DNA from: Nitratifractor sp. | GTDB taxonomy: Bacteria > Campylobacterota > Campylobacteria > Campylobacterales > Sulfurovaceae | Direction: 5' to 3' | Assembly: GCA_015490055.1 (NCBI GenBank) | Contig: WFYP01000275.1 | Coordinates: 1-6,827 of the forward strand | DNA length: 6,827 nucleotides | Shown here: one piece after another, positions 6,759 through 6,827 of the stretch | Numbering within the stretch: the first letter of the stretch is position 1 | How the letters are laid out: each line of letters starts with the position of its first letter | Translations under genes and position numbers: made by a program | The notes under the pieces: generated by a model | What the model was told of the DNA's origin: nothing | What the model saw: only the letters and a program-made list of their open reading frames with translations | Databases searched by the model: none

Positions 6759-6772
6759 ATTCAGATATAATT

Positions 6773-6827
6773 AACTTTACTAATTAAAGTTCTCTAGTTC
6801 CCTATAAGTGGGGATATAAAACTTTAA
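6773..6827. repeat. Three copies of heptamer AACTTTA in alternating orientation
   Basis: AACTTTA occurs at 6773-6779, its reverse complement TAAAGTT at 6785-6791, and AACTTTA again at 6820-6826. The first two form a 7-bp inverted repeat with a 5-bp spacer; the second and third form the arms of a larger hairpin. They lie just downstream of the rightward -10 box, where an operator could sit. The extent past the window edge is unknown. Confidence 0.5.
6784..6827 (+). other. 44-nt two-stem hairpin at the right edge
   Basis: TTAAAGTT (6784-6791) and AACTTTAA (6820-6827) are perfect 8-bp inverted arms. Inside them TCCCTA (6799-6804) pairs with TGGGGA (6809-6814), with one G-U wobble, around the loop TAAG. 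The two stems are separated by an internal loop of 7 and 5 nt. The wobble is a G-U pair only in plus-strand RNA, which agrees with the rightward promoter upstream. There is no T run after it inside the window, so terminator function is not supported. It could be a leader structure, part of an intergenic repeat, or the first repeat of an array lying beyond the edge. Confidence 0.45.

Noticed and set aside
6606..6827. JUMPstart/ops element for RfaH-type control of a polysaccharide operon
   Set aside because: No GGTAGC-like ops core is present in the operon leader on the coding strand.
6784..6827. PreQ1-type riboswitch, because of a small C/G stem followed by an A-rich tail
   Set aside because: The stem and loop do not match the preQ1-I consensus (no AGAGG...CCTCT stem or matching loop), and no downstream gene can be seen.

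Overview
This AT-rich window carries six co-directional genes on the minus strand, all for building or exporting a surface polysaccharide by the Wzx/Wzy-type route (capsule, exopolysaccharide or O-antigen-like glycan). The protein sequences, AT-rich codon use and gene set suggest a Campylobacterota bacterium (Sulfurimonas/Sulfurovum/Arcobacter-like). That placement rests on sequence style only. The bacterium is diderm, since the operon includes an outer-membrane export lipoprotein.

In transcription order (right to left) the layout is as follows. Positions 6606-6827 are a non-coding upstream region with a candidate leftward -10 box, a good rightward sigma70-type promoter and a hairpin at the window edge. 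Next come a Wzc-like co-polymerase/tyrosine autokinase (4314-6605, probable TTG start), a CpsB/YwqE-type PHP phosphatase (3571-4305), a short Wza-like export lipoprotein (2805-3539), a GalE-type sugar-nucleotide 4-epimerase (1713-2759, GTG start), a non-hydrolysing UDP-HexNAc 2-epimerase (576-1670), and the first 191 codons of a Wzx-like flippase (1-575, TTG start) that runs off the left edge. Intergenic gaps are 0-45 nt and no intrinsic terminator is visible, so one operon is likely. It continues to the left, where glycosyltransferases and the Wzy polymerase would be expected.

The two epimerases would supply nucleotide sugars: GalNAc and/or galactose from GalE, and ManNAc or a related 2-epimer from the 2-epimerase. 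The flippase moves lipid-linked repeat units across the inner membrane. The Wzc-like protein controls polymerisation and chain length and contacts the Wza-like outer-membrane channel. Its C-terminal tyrosine tail is phosphorylated by its own kinase domain and is presumably dephosphorylated by the adjacent PHP phosphatase.

This is a recognisable system, not an undescribed one. The points most worth a second look are: a Cys at the GalE substrate gatekeeper position (predicting GalNAc activity); an Asn in place of the first Asp of the kinase Walker A' motif; pairing of a fused proteobacterial-style kinase with a Firmicute-style phosphatase; and a divergent promoter that would transcribe a 44-nt two-stem hairpin with a CRISPR-repeat-like appearance at the right edge.
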